64,000 nt of DNA from Legionella_C sp048541585 (GTDB lineage: Bacteria; Pseudomonadota; Gammaproteobacteria; Legionellales; Legionellaceae). The notes beneath the pieces were generated by a model that was given only the letters and a program-made list of their open reading frames with translations, was not told the DNA's origin and did not search any database. Location of the stretch: NCBI RefSeq assembly GCF_048541585.1, contig NZ_CP183303.1, forward strand, positions 2,914,001 through 2,978,000. The letters are read 5' to 3'. The translations under genes and the position numbers were made by a program. This document shows, piece after piece, positions 38,240 through 46,861 of this stretch; position 1 is the first letter of the stretch, and each line of letters begins with the position of its first letter.

Positions 38240-39565
38240 TTATAGAATATATCTTGCTAGATCTTCATCTTCCACTAGTTTACCTAAATGAGCATCAACG
38301 TAAGCTTTATCAACGTGAACAGTTTCACCAGCTTTATCAGTTGCCTCAAAGGAGACTACTTCTAAAAGCCGCTCCATCACAGTATAAAGCCGGCGAGCAC
38401 CAATATTTTCTGTACGCTCATTAACTCGCCAAGCCACTTCAGCAATGCGTTTGACTCCTGTTTCGTCAAAGCTTAAGCTCAATCCTTCGGTAGCCATTAA
38501 AGCAATATATTGCTCTGTTAGAGAATTACTAGGCTCGGTTAAGATACGTACAAAATCATCTACACTAAGTGCATTTAATTCCACACGAATAGGTAATCGT
38601 CCTTGTAATTCAGCAATTAAATCGGAAGGCTTTGCGACATGAAAAGCTCCTGAAGCTATAAATAACACGTGATCCGATTTAACTGGGCCATATTTAGTAG
38701 AAATAGTAGTACCTTCAACTAAAGGTAATAAATCACGTTGTACACCTTCCCGTGATACATCCCCACCGCTACCATGTTCAGCGCGTTTAGCTACCTTATC
38801 TAATTCATCAATAAAGACAATACCATTTTGCTCAACGCTTTCGATAGCTCTGGATTTAATATCTTCTTCGTTAATTAACTTTGCTGCTTCTTCTTCGCGT
38901 AATAATTTCATCGCTTTGGCAATAGTTAATTTACGTGTTTTAGTGCGATTACTACCGACCTGGTGAAACATGGCTTGTAGTTGACTAGTCATTTCTTCCA
39001 TGCCTGGAGGAGCCATAATTTCTATTCCCACAGGATTTACAGCTAAATCAATTTCGATTTCATTATCGTCTAGCAAGCCTTCTCGTAATTGTTTACGAAA
39101 AACTTGTCTGGTGGTGCTGTCTTTTTCAGCTGGTGTTAAGCCACCGCGTGGTGGAGGGAGAAGCGCATCAAGAACTCGATTTTCGGCAGCATCTTCTGAT
39201 AAATGCTCCACTTTCTTCATGGCCATTTGCCTTTCTTGTTTAATGGAAATATCCACTAAATCACGCATAATTGAATCAACATCACGCCCTACATAGCCAA
39301 CCTCAGTAAATTTAGTAGCTTCTACTTTAAGAAAGGGGGCTTCGGCTAATTTGGCTAACCGCCTAGCAATTTCAGTTTTACCTACACCTGTGGGGCCAAT
39401 CATTAAGATATTTTTAGGCATTATTTCATTACGTAAATCGTCATCTTTAATTTGCATACGACGCCATCGATTACGTAAAGCAATAGCTACAGCACGTTTT
39501 GCTTCGTCCTGCCCAATTATATGTTTGTTTAACTCTGCGACAATTTCACGCGGAGTCATTGTCAT
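38240..39565 (-). CDS. hslU: HslU ATPase subunit of the HslUV protease (complete)
   Basis: This AAA+ unfoldase feeds proteins to HslV. At 441 residues it matches the family (443 in E. coli). Motifs are M-T-P-R-E-I-V near the N-terminus, Walker A G-P-T-G-V-G-K-T, Walker B F-I-D-E-L-D-K, the I-domain insert (about 100-225) and the C-terminal R-Y-I-L that docks in HslV. I place the start at the ATG at 39565 (M-T-M-T-P-R-E), 13 bases after the hslV stop. The frame is open further upstream to 39607, but that overlaps hslV and is not family-like. It is translationally coupled with hslV. The duplication boundary lies inside its 5' end at 39525. Confidence 0.95.
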   Translation of the reverse strand: MTMTPREIVAELNKHIIGQDEAKRAVAIALRNRWRRMQIKDDDLRNEIMPKNILMIGPTGVGKTEIARRLAKLAEAPFLKVEATKFTEVGYVGRDVDSIMRDLVDISIKQERQMAMKKVEHLSEDAAENRVLDALLPPPRGGLTPAEKDSTTRQVFRKQLREGLLDDNEIEIDLAVNPVGIEIMAPPGMEEMTSQLQAMFHQVGSNRTKTRKLTIAKAMKLLREEEAAKLINEEDIKSRAIESVEQNGIVFIDELDKVAKRAEHGSGGDVSREGVQRDLLPLVEGTTISTKYGPVKSDHVLFIASGAFHVAKPSDLIAELQGRLPIRVELNALSVDDFVRILTEPSNSLTEQYIALMATEGLSLSFDETGVKRIAEVAWRVNERTENIGARRLYTVMERLLEVVSFEATDKAGETVHVDKAYVDAHLGKLVEDEDLARYIL

Positions 39566-39578
39566 CGTAGTAATTAAA

Positions 39579-40130
39579 TTATTCACTGTCACTTTCCAAT
39601 TCTTCAATAGTTAAATGATCGTTTGTGTAAATACAAATTTCGCCTGCTATATTTAAGCTTCTTTCAACTATTTCTCTGGCTGTTAAATCTGTATTTCTTA
39701 ATAACGCTCTTGCCGCTGCCTGCGCAAAAGGCCCGCCTGAACCAATGGCTATTAAACCACCTTCTTCTGGCTCAATTACATCACCATTTCCGGTGATAAT
39801 TAAGGAGGCTTTATTATCTGCTACAGCTAAGAGCGCCTCTAATCGTCGTAACATTTTATCAGTACGCCAATCCTTAGCTAATTCGACGGCAGCACGAACT
39901 AAATGGCCTTGATGCATTTCAAGTTTTCGTTCAAAACGCTCAAAAAGTGTAAAAGCATCTGCAGTACCGCCTGCAAATCCTGCAATAACCTTGTCTTTAT
40001 ATAATCGTCTTACCTTTCGGGCATTTCCTTTCATAACGGTATTACCCATGGTAACTTGGCCGTCGCCTCCAATAACTACTTTATTCCCTCGCCTGACAGA
40101 CAAGATAGTTGTACCGCGATATTGTTCCAA
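39579..40130 (-). CDS. hslV: HslV peptidase subunit of the HslUV protease
   Basis: This 183-residue proteasome-beta-like threonine protease assembles as a double hexamer with HslU. The mature N-terminus should be the first Thr of T-T-I-L-S-V-R-R, preceded here by the six residues M-E-Q-Y-R-G. E. coli HslV has only the initiator Met before this Thr, so a short propeptide must be removed; I recall a similar extension in Legionella. G-D-G-Q-V-T-M-G-N and G-S-G-G-P-F-A-Q-A-A-A-R-A are typical. It is the first gene of hslV-hslU and lies outside the duplicated block, so it is single copy. Confidence 0.95.
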   Translation of the reverse strand: MEQYRGTTILSVRRGNKVVIGGDGQVTMGNTVMKGNARKVRRLYKDKVIAGFAGGTADAFTLFERFERKLEMHQGHLVRAAVELAKDWRTDKMLRRLEALLAVADNKASLIITGNGDVIEPEEGGLIAIGSGGPFAQAAARALLRNTDLTAREIVERSLNIAGEICIYTNDHLTIEELESDSE

Positions 40131-40267
40131 AACTATTACCTCTAATTAAGTTAAATTCATCAAGTGGGGGCTTATTATAAAAATTCAATAGGTATGATAA
40201 AAATTTTCACTATTTGCACAGTAAGCTTAAGGCTATAGTCATTCTTTAAGGATAGTTTATATTAGCA

Positions 40268-40331
40268 TTCTTCGGAAACTATCATCGCAGGCCTGCTTAA
40301 ATTTAATTTAGCGCTAAGCATTTCCGAAGAA
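40268..40331. repeat. Inverted repeat between deoB and hslV
   Basis: TTCTTCGGAAA (40268-40278) is the perfect reverse complement of TTTCCGAAGAA (40321-40331). A short internal palindrome, GCAGGCCTGC, lies between. It lies upstream of minus-strand deoB and upstream of hslV only in reverse, that is, downstream of hslV. It may end hslVU-antisense or deoB read-in; the role is unclear. Confidence 0.4.
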
Positions 40332-40347
40332 GTCTATTTAATTAATA

Positions 40348-41604
40348 CTAACTATCTTTTTCAATTGAATTACTTTTTAAATCATCAAGAAATGATACCC
40401 CATGTAATAAGGGCTCAATTTCTAGATATTGAGCTAGGCTTTGGCCTATATCAGCGAATGTCTCGCGCCGGCCAATAAATTTACCTTCTATTTCTGGGCC
40501 AAAAGCTAAAACAGGAATATGCTCACGTGTATGATCTGAACCAGGAAATGTAGGATCACAACCATGATCAGCTGCAATGATAACTAAATCATTAGATTTT
40601 AACTTAGCCAATAACTCAGGAAGTCGTTCATCAAATTTTTCTAAAGCATAAGCATAACCTGCAATATCTCTTCGATGACCATAAGAAGAATCAAAATCTA
40701 CGAAATTAGTAAAAATTAAGCTGCCACCGGGGGCTTTATCTAAGGCCTCTAAGGTTGCATCAAATAAAGCCATATTGCCATCAGCTTTTATAGTTTCTGT
40801 TAAACCTTGATGCGCAAAAATATCCGCTATTTTCCCAATAGCAATGACTTCTCGGCCTTGCTTTTTTAAGAAGTCAAGCAAGGTTGGTGCAGGAGGTAAC
40901 GTTGCATAATCATGACGATTACCAGTACGTTTAAATGAGCCTGGCGTGCCCACAAATGGCCGCGCAATAACCCGCCCGATATTATATTCATCTACTAATT
41001 TACGAGCGATTTCACAAACCTTGTAAAGTTTCTCTAAACCAAAATGTTCTTCATGCGCTGCAATTTGAAAAACGCTATCAGCAGAAGTATAAACAATAGG
41101 TTTACCTGTTTTAATATGTTCTTCACCAAGCTCTTCAATAATAACAGTACCGGACGCATGTTTCTGGCCAAGTACGCCGGACAGCCCCGTCTCAGCTAAA
41201 AAATTATCAATAAGCTTTGTTGGAAAACAAGGGATAGTTTCTGGAAAATAGCCCCACTCAAAAGTGACCGGGACACCTGCGAGCTCCCAATGGCCACTTG
41301 GTGTATCTTTACCTAAGCTCTGCTCTACTGCATAACCATAGTGGCCCTTAGGCTCTGCTAATTCTTCTAACGACAATAATTTAAGACCTGTGCTGGCTAA
41401 AGCCGCATGATATAAGCCTAATTTAGTTAAATTAGGAATAACAAGTGGTCCCTTGCGAAGGTCATTATTAGCTTCGCCCCGCTCACAAGCCAGATGGATA
41501 TGACCAAAGGTATTTGCACCGCTATCACCATAACGAGAGGCATCTAAGCTTGCCCCAATACCAAAAGAATCCATTAATAAAATACATACTCGTCTTTCTG
41601 TCAT
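40348..41604 (-). CDS. deoB: Phosphopentomutase
   Basis: This 418-residue Mn-dependent mutase of the alkaline phosphatase superfamily interconverts (deoxy)ribose 1- and 5-phosphate in nucleoside breakdown. Evidence: L-M-D-S-F-G-I-G-A-S (first metal Asp), G-K-D-T-P-S-G-H-W-E (the phosphorylated Thr loop), A-A-D-H-G-C-D-P-T and D-H-T-R-E-H (metal ligands). Length is close to E. coli DeoB (407). Its GGAAGA ribosome site overlaps the stop of the upstream MFS gene (gap of three bases), so the two form an operon. That hints the MFS may carry nucleosides or pentoses. Confidence 0.94.
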   Translation of the reverse strand: MTERRVCILLMDSFGIGASLDASRYGDSGANTFGHIHLACERGEANNDLRKGPLVIPNLTKLGLYHAALASTGLKLLSLEELAEPKGHYGYAVEQSLGKDTPSGHWELAGVPVTFEWGYFPETIPCFPTKLIDNFLAETGLSGVLGQKHASGTVIIEELGEEHIKTGKPIVYTSADSVFQIAAHEEHFGLEKLYKVCEIARKLVDEYNIGRVIARPFVGTPGSFKRTGNRHDYATLPPAPTLLDFLKKQGREVIAIGKIADIFAHQGLTETIKADGNMALFDATLEALDKAPGGSLIFTNFVDFDSSYGHRRDIAGYAYALEKFDERLPELLAKLKSNDLVIIAADHGCDPTFPGSDHTREHIPVLAFGPEIEGKFIGRRETFADIGQSLAQYLEIEPLLHGVSFLDDLKSNSIEKDS

Positions 41605-41607
41605 GAA

Positions 41608-42891
41608 TTAGTCTTCCATATGCTTACCATGCGTTTCTTGTAAGCCAAATAAACAAAATATAGCAACAATAAGGCCAATAGGTAAAATGCGAGCTGCAAA
41701 TTGATAGTCACCCAAAGAATAGATAGGAATATTTTTTAAAAACTGAACTTCGCCGTGCTGAATTAACAAATAGCTATATAAATTTTGATAAAGAATATAA
41801 CCGCCTTGCACTAAAATAGAAACAGAGCTCACCGCCGTAGCTGTCATACTGCTTGGGCTACTTTCCGCTACGACTGCATAGCTGATAATTTGAGCTGCTG
41901 TAAAAAATCCTAACAATAGAAAAAGAATTTTCATCGCTTCAAGGTTTAAAGGAACATACAATATTAAACAAAGAGCCAATAACGATAAAAGCGCTGATAC
42001 TTTCATAGGTAAAATTCTTAAGCCCAACTTATCAGAAAGCCAACCAATTAAAGGGCCCCCAATAATTGCGCCTAAAAATAGCATTGAATTAATAACAGCA
42101 GCTTCTTCCTTCGTAATATGCAAACGCTGCATTAAATATAAAGAGCCCATCATAGCCCCAAAAACAGCAATAGCCATATTCATTAGGCTTGCATAAAGGG
42201 CCGCCCGAATATTTTGGCTGTTTAAATAAGCTCGCTTAGCAACTTCAAGTAATGATTTTTTGTTTTTAATTATTTCAGGGTGATTAACTTCCTTTTTATC
42301 AACAATACCAAAATACATTATAAAGAGCATCGCTACTCCCAACCAACCAACTTGCATTAGCGCCTCTCGCCAACCAATCTGACCTACTAATTTTGCTAAA
42401 GGATATTGAGCTAACATACCACCAGTCATAGCCATCGTCACAATAACGCCAGTAATCATTGCCATTCGTCTCGGTGGGAACCAACGGGATGCTAAGCGAA
42501 CAGGGCCAAGAAAGCAAAAAGCGCTACCAATTCCGGTTATAAAACGACAAAGTAACGCTAAATAAAAAGAATGGGCATGGGCCAGAATAAAAGTGCTTAG
42601 GATGCAAAGTAGCATTGCGACTAAAATAGTATATTTAGCAGAATACTTATCTAATACAATACCAGCAACGAGAAGAAAAACGACGTTTGATACATAATAA
42701 ATACTTGATAAGTAAGCCATTTTATCAGCTTGAATATGAAAATCCTGCATAATATTGTCAGCAATTGACGCAAACATATTACCTTGAATACATTCGTAAA
42801 AGAAAAATAATGAGGCACTAAAACAAACAATCCAGGGCAATAACTTGCTCGCAAAATTAGTTATTTGCTTAGATTCTTGTACGACATGCAT
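41608..42891 (-). CDS. MFS transporter, phagosomal-transporter-like, cotranscribed with deoB
   Basis: This 427-residue protein has about 12 membrane segments. After segment 2 it has the family loop A-G-I-V-L-D-K-Y-S-A-K, and R-F-I-T-G-I-G-S-A-F-C-F-L-G and W-F-P-P-R-R follow as in the Pht-like group. The gene is three bases from deoB and so shares its transcript. In Legionella, PhtC and PhtD import nucleosides; the deoB linkage makes a nucleoside substrate plausible here, but that is inference. It is clearly diverged from the MFS pair at 6.6-9.2 kb. Confidence 0.83.
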   Translation of the reverse strand: MHVVQESKQITNFASKLLPWIVCFSASLFFFYECIQGNMFASIADNIMQDFHIQADKMAYLSSIYYVSNVVFLLVAGIVLDKYSAKYTILVAMLLCILSTFILAHAHSFYLALLCRFITGIGSAFCFLGPVRLASRWFPPRRMAMITGVIVTMAMTGGMLAQYPLAKLVGQIGWREALMQVGWLGVAMLFIMYFGIVDKKEVNHPEIIKNKKSLLEVAKRAYLNSQNIRAALYASLMNMAIAVFGAMMGSLYLMQRLHITKEEAAVINSMLFLGAIIGGPLIGWLSDKLGLRILPMKVSALLSLLALCLILYVPLNLEAMKILFLLLGFFTAAQIISYAVVAESSPSSMTATAVSSVSILVQGGYILYQNLYSYLLIQHGEVQFLKNIPIYSLGDYQFAARILPIGLIVAIFCLFGLQETHGKHMED

Positions 42892-42964
42892 TGCATTTTC
42901 CTCTATCGTTGCTAATTTATTAGTTTTGATCTATTTACTTCTTAAAAAGTACTTTTAAAAAACA

Positions 42965-44329
42965 TCAAATATTACTTCTACAATTGGTTTCCTTAGCTAA
43001 TAAAACCGCTATTAAAGCCGCGATAGCTGTTAACGGAAACATCCACATAGCATACTGAAAATCAGCACTAGTATAATGATTACCAGACCCACCAGCATGA
43101 TATTGTATTAACATACCAAATAATACTTGGCCAATACCTGCTCCACCCATAATCAATACAGAAGAAATTCCTGTCGCAGCACCTGTATTATCTTTTCTAT
43201 TACTTTCAGCAATTAAAGGATAGCTAATCACCTGTGTACTGGTAAAAAAACCTAAAGCGAAAAATAAGCCACTTAATTGCCATTGATTAAGCTTAAATTC
43301 AAGGAAAAGAGGTAATACGGTTATTAAGGTAGCTATTGCACCGAAAATCATCAGTGGTTTTCTCCTACCTTGCTTATCAGATAACCACCCTGCAAGTGGA
43401 CAGCCAATAATACTGCCAATAAATATCAAGCTGATGATATTGCTTGCAGCAATCTCTTTTATATGATGAACGACTTCTAAATAGCTAGCTCCCCAAAGTG
43501 CACATAGAACCATAATAGGTAAGTTAAGGAAAGACGTATAAAGTCCTGCCAGCCAATTTTGTGGATTTTTAAAAGCCAATAGAAAACTTATTAAAATATT
43601 TTCTTGTTTTTTGCTTGCTATTGGAAGCCCGGCATGAGGTTTATCTTTAACTGTAACAGCAATCCAACCTAATAATAATATCCCTATAACGCCATCAATC
43701 AATAATGAATTACGCCAACCATATAAATCATTTAAGTGGGCAAACGGCGTATGAGCCATCATTCCACCTAAAAAAGCCATAGTAACTAATAGGCCAATAA
43801 CAAAAGCTTGTCTGCGCGGTGGAAACCAATTTGAGACTAAAACCACACAAGATAAAAAACAAAAAGCGTTACCTATTCCAGACAAAAAATGAAAAAAGCA
43901 AGCGCCTAAGAAAGATTGGGTGATAGCAAAACCAATAGTGCCTATCACACATAAAAACATAGCAATTAGAATAACAGTCCGTGTGGCGAATCGGTCAAGG
44001 ATCAAGCCGGCTGGTAGTAAAAAGAGAATATCAGCCCATAAATAAGCACTAGACATCCAACTAAGTTGCGTTGCATCTAATTGAAAATCCTGCCGCAAAG
44101 GCTGATTGATTACATCAAAGATATTAAGTTGAAAGAACTCATAAAAGAAAAATAGACCGGCTGATAAACAAACAAGCCATGCCGTTATACCACCACGAGG
44201 TACAACGACACTCGTGTCAATCGTCACTGAACTAGACAATAACTGCTCCTTCGCATGGTCTGCAAAAAATTGCTCCGCATTATAGCAAATCATCAATAAA
44301 TTTGGTATCTTTTTTGAACAAGAAATCAA
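42965..44329 (-). CDS. MFS transporter, phagosomal-transporter-like
   Basis: This protein has up to 454 residues and about 12 membrane segments. It has A-G-L-I-L-D-R-F-A-T-R after segment 2, a G-I-G-N-A-F-C-F-L-S segment and W-F-P-P-R-R-Q-A, matching its neighbour downstream (73 bases away, same strand). The first ~40 residues are polar and not family-like. A start further in, before the first membrane segment, cannot be excluded. Probably upstream member of an MFS-MFS-deoB operon. The substrate is unknown. Confidence 0.8.
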   Translation of the reverse strand: MISCSKKIPNLLMICYNAEQFFADHAKEQLLSSSVTIDTSVVVPRGGITAWLVCLSAGLFFFYEFFQLNIFDVINQPLRQDFQLDATQLSWMSSAYLWADILFLLPAGLILDRFATRTVILIAMFLCVIGTIGFAITQSFLGACFFHFLSGIGNAFCFLSCVVLVSNWFPPRRQAFVIGLLVTMAFLGGMMAHTPFAHLNDLYGWRNSLLIDGVIGILLLGWIAVTVKDKPHAGLPIASKKQENILISFLLAFKNPQNWLAGLYTSFLNLPIMVLCALWGASYLEVVHHIKEIAASNIISLIFIGSIIGCPLAGWLSDKQGRRKPLMIFGAIATLITVLPLFLEFKLNQWQLSGLFFALGFFTSTQVISYPLIAESNRKDNTGAATGISSVLIMGGAGIGQVLFGMLIQYHAGGSGNHYTSADFQYAMWMFPLTAIAALIAVLLAKETNCRSNI

Positions 44330-44396
44330 TGCTTTTTATTAGCAACTCTATTTAATAGACCTCTAATGTTTAGCATTTTTAAAGAAGGAACCCATT

Positions 44397-44717
44397 ATGG
44401 CATGGATATACTTACTGCTAGCTGGTGTTTTTGAAGTAGTTTGGGCAGTAGGATTAAAACATAGCGCAGGCTTTACGAAACTATATCCCTCCTTAATGAC
44501 GCTTGGAGCTATGCTGCTAAGCTTTTTATTGCTTGCCCAATCGTTAAAATCGCTTCCTATTGGAACAGCCTATGCAATTTGGACAGGTATTGGTGCTGTA
44601 GGCACGGTTATCTACGGTATTTATTTTTTTGGCGAGCCTACAACTTTGTTGCGGATGAGTTGCATTTTACTTATCCTTTTGGCTATTGTTGGATTAAAAG
44701 CAACTAATTCTACCTAA
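44397..44717 (+). CDS. sugE: Small multidrug resistance protein, SugE/Gdx guanidinium-exporter type
   Basis: This 106-residue, four-helix protein works as an antiparallel dimer. The membrane Glu is in the E-V-V-W-A-V-G-L-K stretch (Glu13). L-P-I-G-T-A-Y-A-I-W-T-G-I-G-A-V-G follows, then the helix 3-4 region. W-A-V-G-L-K and the loop sequence are those of the SugE/Gdx branch, which exports guanidinium, not EmrE. GAAGGAA sits 7 bases before the ATG. I looked for a guanidine riboswitch in the 67-base leader and saw none. Confidence 0.9.
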   Translation: MAWIYLLLAGVFEVVWAVGLKHSAGFTKLYPSLMTLGAMLLSFLLLAQSLKSLPIGTAYAIWTGIGAVGTVIYGIYFFGEPTTLLRMSCILLILLAIVGLKATNST

Positions 44718-44734
44718 AATTCTTTAAGTTTAAC

Positions 44735-45592
44735 TTAGGGTTTAAGTGTATTGTGTAGGCTTGGACCCTTCTTGCTTACCCAGGATAAATAACTAATGGT
44801 ATCTTTAATATCTTGCTCGCTGAAATGGCTGCCAATAGCGGGCATATAACCTCGGCCATGCGTTATAATCTTAGCAATATCAGTAACAGTTAAATAGTTT
44901 GTCACCATACCTAAATCAGGAGCTCTGCCTATATTGCCATGGTAGTAAAGAGAATGGCAACTAGAGCATACGTTTTGAAAGAGATCGTGTCCATGTTTTA
45001 GGCTTTTTGCATCAGAATCAGGGCTTAAAAAATCAACTATAAATTGTTTTTGATCAGCTATTTTTAAGGATATAACTTGAAATGGCCAGCCTACCGGATA
45101 AGTTTTTGTAGTATCCCAAACAATATAGAAAGGGCCAGGGTGAATTTTTTCTTGATGGGCAAAAAGGTAGCTCCAATTTCCATCAGGAGTCTTTAGCGCC
45201 GGTGCAATATTTTTAGGGTCTTCACTATAGGCCAAATAAGCATTATCTTTTGAATTAAAATAAGAAAGAGGAATTTTGCCTAAATAACGATCCTTGGTTT
45301 CAACTAACAATAACTGATTAGCAATATTTTTCGAGAAATCAACGTTTAAAAGCTCACTTAAAATTTCTTTTAGAGGAAAAACATAATATGCTTTTTCTGC
45401 TTTATAAGTAGGATTGTATATTACAACACGAACGGGCTTAATTCTTTTCTTTAGCTCCGCTAATGAAATAGCTTTTTCATTAATATTAATAGTTAAATTA
45501 ACAGGGACACTAAGTTTATCCGCAGCGAAAGTAGGAAGAACTATTATTAATAAAGTTAGGCTTAAGAAACCTATAATCTTTTGCATAAACAT
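44735..45592 (-). CDS. Periplasmic c-type cytochrome with N-terminal extra domain
   Basis: This 285-residue protein has a signal peptide (L-S-L-T-L-L-I-I-V-L-P-T-F-A-A). The C-terminal ~90 residues are a class I cytochrome c with the heme site C-S-S-C-H (about residues 210-214) and an axial Met candidate in G-Y-M-P-A. The N-terminal ~170 residues are a beta-rich domain I do not recognise; it resembles a molybdopterin-oxidoreductase-type fold only vaguely. Acting in the periplasm, it is likely an electron carrier or heme subunit of an oxidoreductase. Its partner is not adjacent. Either the Met at 45592 or the one two codons later could start it. Confidence 0.8.
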   Translation of the reverse strand: MFMQKIIGFLSLTLLIIVLPTFAADKLSVPVNLTININEKAISLAELKKRIKPVRVVIYNPTYKAEKAYYVFPLKEILSELLNVDFSKNIANQLLLVETKDRYLGKIPLSYFNSKDNAYLAYSEDPKNIAPALKTPDGNWSYLFAHQEKIHPGPFYIVWDTTKTYPVGWPFQVISLKIADQKQFIVDFLSPDSDAKSLKHGHDLFQNVCSSCHSLYYHGNIGRAPDLGMVTNYLTVTDIAKIITHGRGYMPAIGSHFSEQDIKDTISYLSWVSKKGPSLHNTLKP

Positions 45593-45811
45593 CTTTAAAA
45601 TTACAGCTTAAATAGACTCGCAATATATACTATTATTGTTTAGATTACAAAAGATAACCAAAATGTAATAGCACGATTCAAATTTAATATAAAACTTTGC
45701 ATACTACCAAATTTATTAGACTGTCATAGACAAGTTAAAAAGCTAGACCTTTAAATGTAGAAAGTTAATCCTTATACTTGATTAACATATTGATATTGCA
45801 TAGGAAGACAT

Positions 45812-46861
45812 ATGATAAAAGCAAAAGGCTATGCTGCACAAACGGCAAAAGCCCCTTTAACTCCTTTTTCTTTTGAGCGCCGTGAGGTTGGCAGTCATGA
45901 TGTGTTAATTAATATTCATTATTGCGGCATTTGTCACTCTGATATCCATCAAGCTCGTGAAGAATGGGGAGCTGCTTTATTTCCTATGGTGCCTGGGCAT
46001 GAAATTGTAGGGATTATCGCTCAAGTTGGTGCTGAAGTTACAAAATTTAAAGAAGGCGATAAGGTTGGCGTTGGCTGTTTTGTCGATTCTTGCAGACGTT
46101 GTGAACCTTGCAAAGACCAGCTGGAACAATTTTGTATAGAATCACCAACAGCCACTTATAATTGCATGGAACGCGATGGCAGTAGACTTACCCAAGGCGG
46201 CTATTCAAATTGTATAGTAGTTGATGAAAATTTTGTGCTAACTATTCCTAATAATCTACCTATGGCAGAAGTAGCACCCTTATTGTGCGCCGGAATTACT
46301 TTATATTCACCATTGCGTCACTGGCAGGCAGGACCTAATAAGAAGGTCGCCATAGTTGGCTTCGGCGGTTTAGGACATATCGGTGTTAAACTAGCACAAG
46401 CTATGGGCGCTGAGGTATCTGTTTTAAGTCATTCCTCATCTAAAGAAGAAGATGCCAAACGTCTTGGTGCTAATCATTTTTATGTTTTAAATAGTGAGCA
46501 AGATTTTCGTCATCTACACAATTCCTTTGATCTTCTAATTAATACAGTTTCTGCCCCTATTAATTGGAATAAATATTTACAACTATTAAAATTAGATGGT
46601 GCGATGGTAGTCGTTGGTATTCCAGAAAAAGACATTCCAATTAGTGCTGGGACGCTTATTGCTAACCGACGTAGCCTAGCTGGCTCCTTAGTCGGTGGCA
46701 TTGCAGAAACTCAAGAAATGTTAGATTTTTGTAGCCAACATAAGATAGCAGCCGATATTGAACTTATTCCTATTCAAGAGGTCAATGACGCCTATGAACG
46801 TGTACTTAAAAGTGATGTTCGTTATCGGTTCGTCATTGATATGGCCTCGCTTAACAACTAA
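45812..46861 (+). CDS. Zinc-dependent NAD(P) alcohol dehydrogenase (CAD/YahK-like)
   Basis: This 349-residue medium-chain dehydrogenase reduces aldehydes to alcohols. The catalytic zinc ligands are in C-G-I-C-H-S-D and G-H-E. The four structural Cys are in G-V-G-C-F-V-D-S-C-R-R-C-E-P-C and, eight residues on, Q-F-C. The nucleotide-binding motif is G-F-G-G-L-G-H-I-G. The pattern matches the cinnamyl-alcohol-dehydrogenase / YahK / AdhC branch, which usually prefers NADPH. AGGAAG lies just before the ATG. A pyruvate decarboxylase lies 5 kb away, so acetaldehyde from it could be one substrate. Confidence 0.9.
   Translation: MIKAKGYAAQTAKAPLTPFSFERREVGSHDVLINIHYCGICHSDIHQAREEWGAALFPMVPGHEIVGIIAQVGAEVTKFKEGDKVGVGCFVDSCRRCEPCKDQLEQFCIESPTATYNCMERDGSRLTQGGYSNCIVVDENFVLTIPNNLPMAEVAPLLCAGITLYSPLRHWQAGPNKKVAIVGFGGLGHIGVKLAQAMGAEVSVLSHSSSKEEDAKRLGANHFYVLNSEQDFRHLHNSFDLLINTVSAPINWNKYLQLLKLDGAMVVVGIPEKDIPISAGTLIANRRSLAGSLVGGIAETQEMLDFCSQHKIAADIELIPIQEVNDAYERVLKSDVRYRFVIDMASLNN

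Larger units (their letters stand above)
23501..39525. repeat. Copy 2 of the ~16 kb direct tandem duplication
   Basis: This 16,025-base block repeats 7473-23500. The left boundary is the abrupt change from hslU (ATTATATGTT, ending at 23500) to MFS (AAAATATTTT, from 23501). The right boundary is inside the complete hslU at 39525, where sequence continues TGTTTAAC into hslV. No microhomology beyond a base or so is seen. Confidence 0.93.

Noticed and set aside
7473..39525. Composite transposon or prophage explanation for the duplicated block
   Set aside because: No transposase, integrase, terminal inverted repeats or target-site duplication is found at 7473, 23500 or 39525, and the genes are ordinary chromosomal ones.
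44330..44396. Possible guanidine riboswitch before the sugE/gdx gene
   Set aside because: The leader is only 67 bases, and I saw neither paired ACGR hairpin loops nor room for the larger class.
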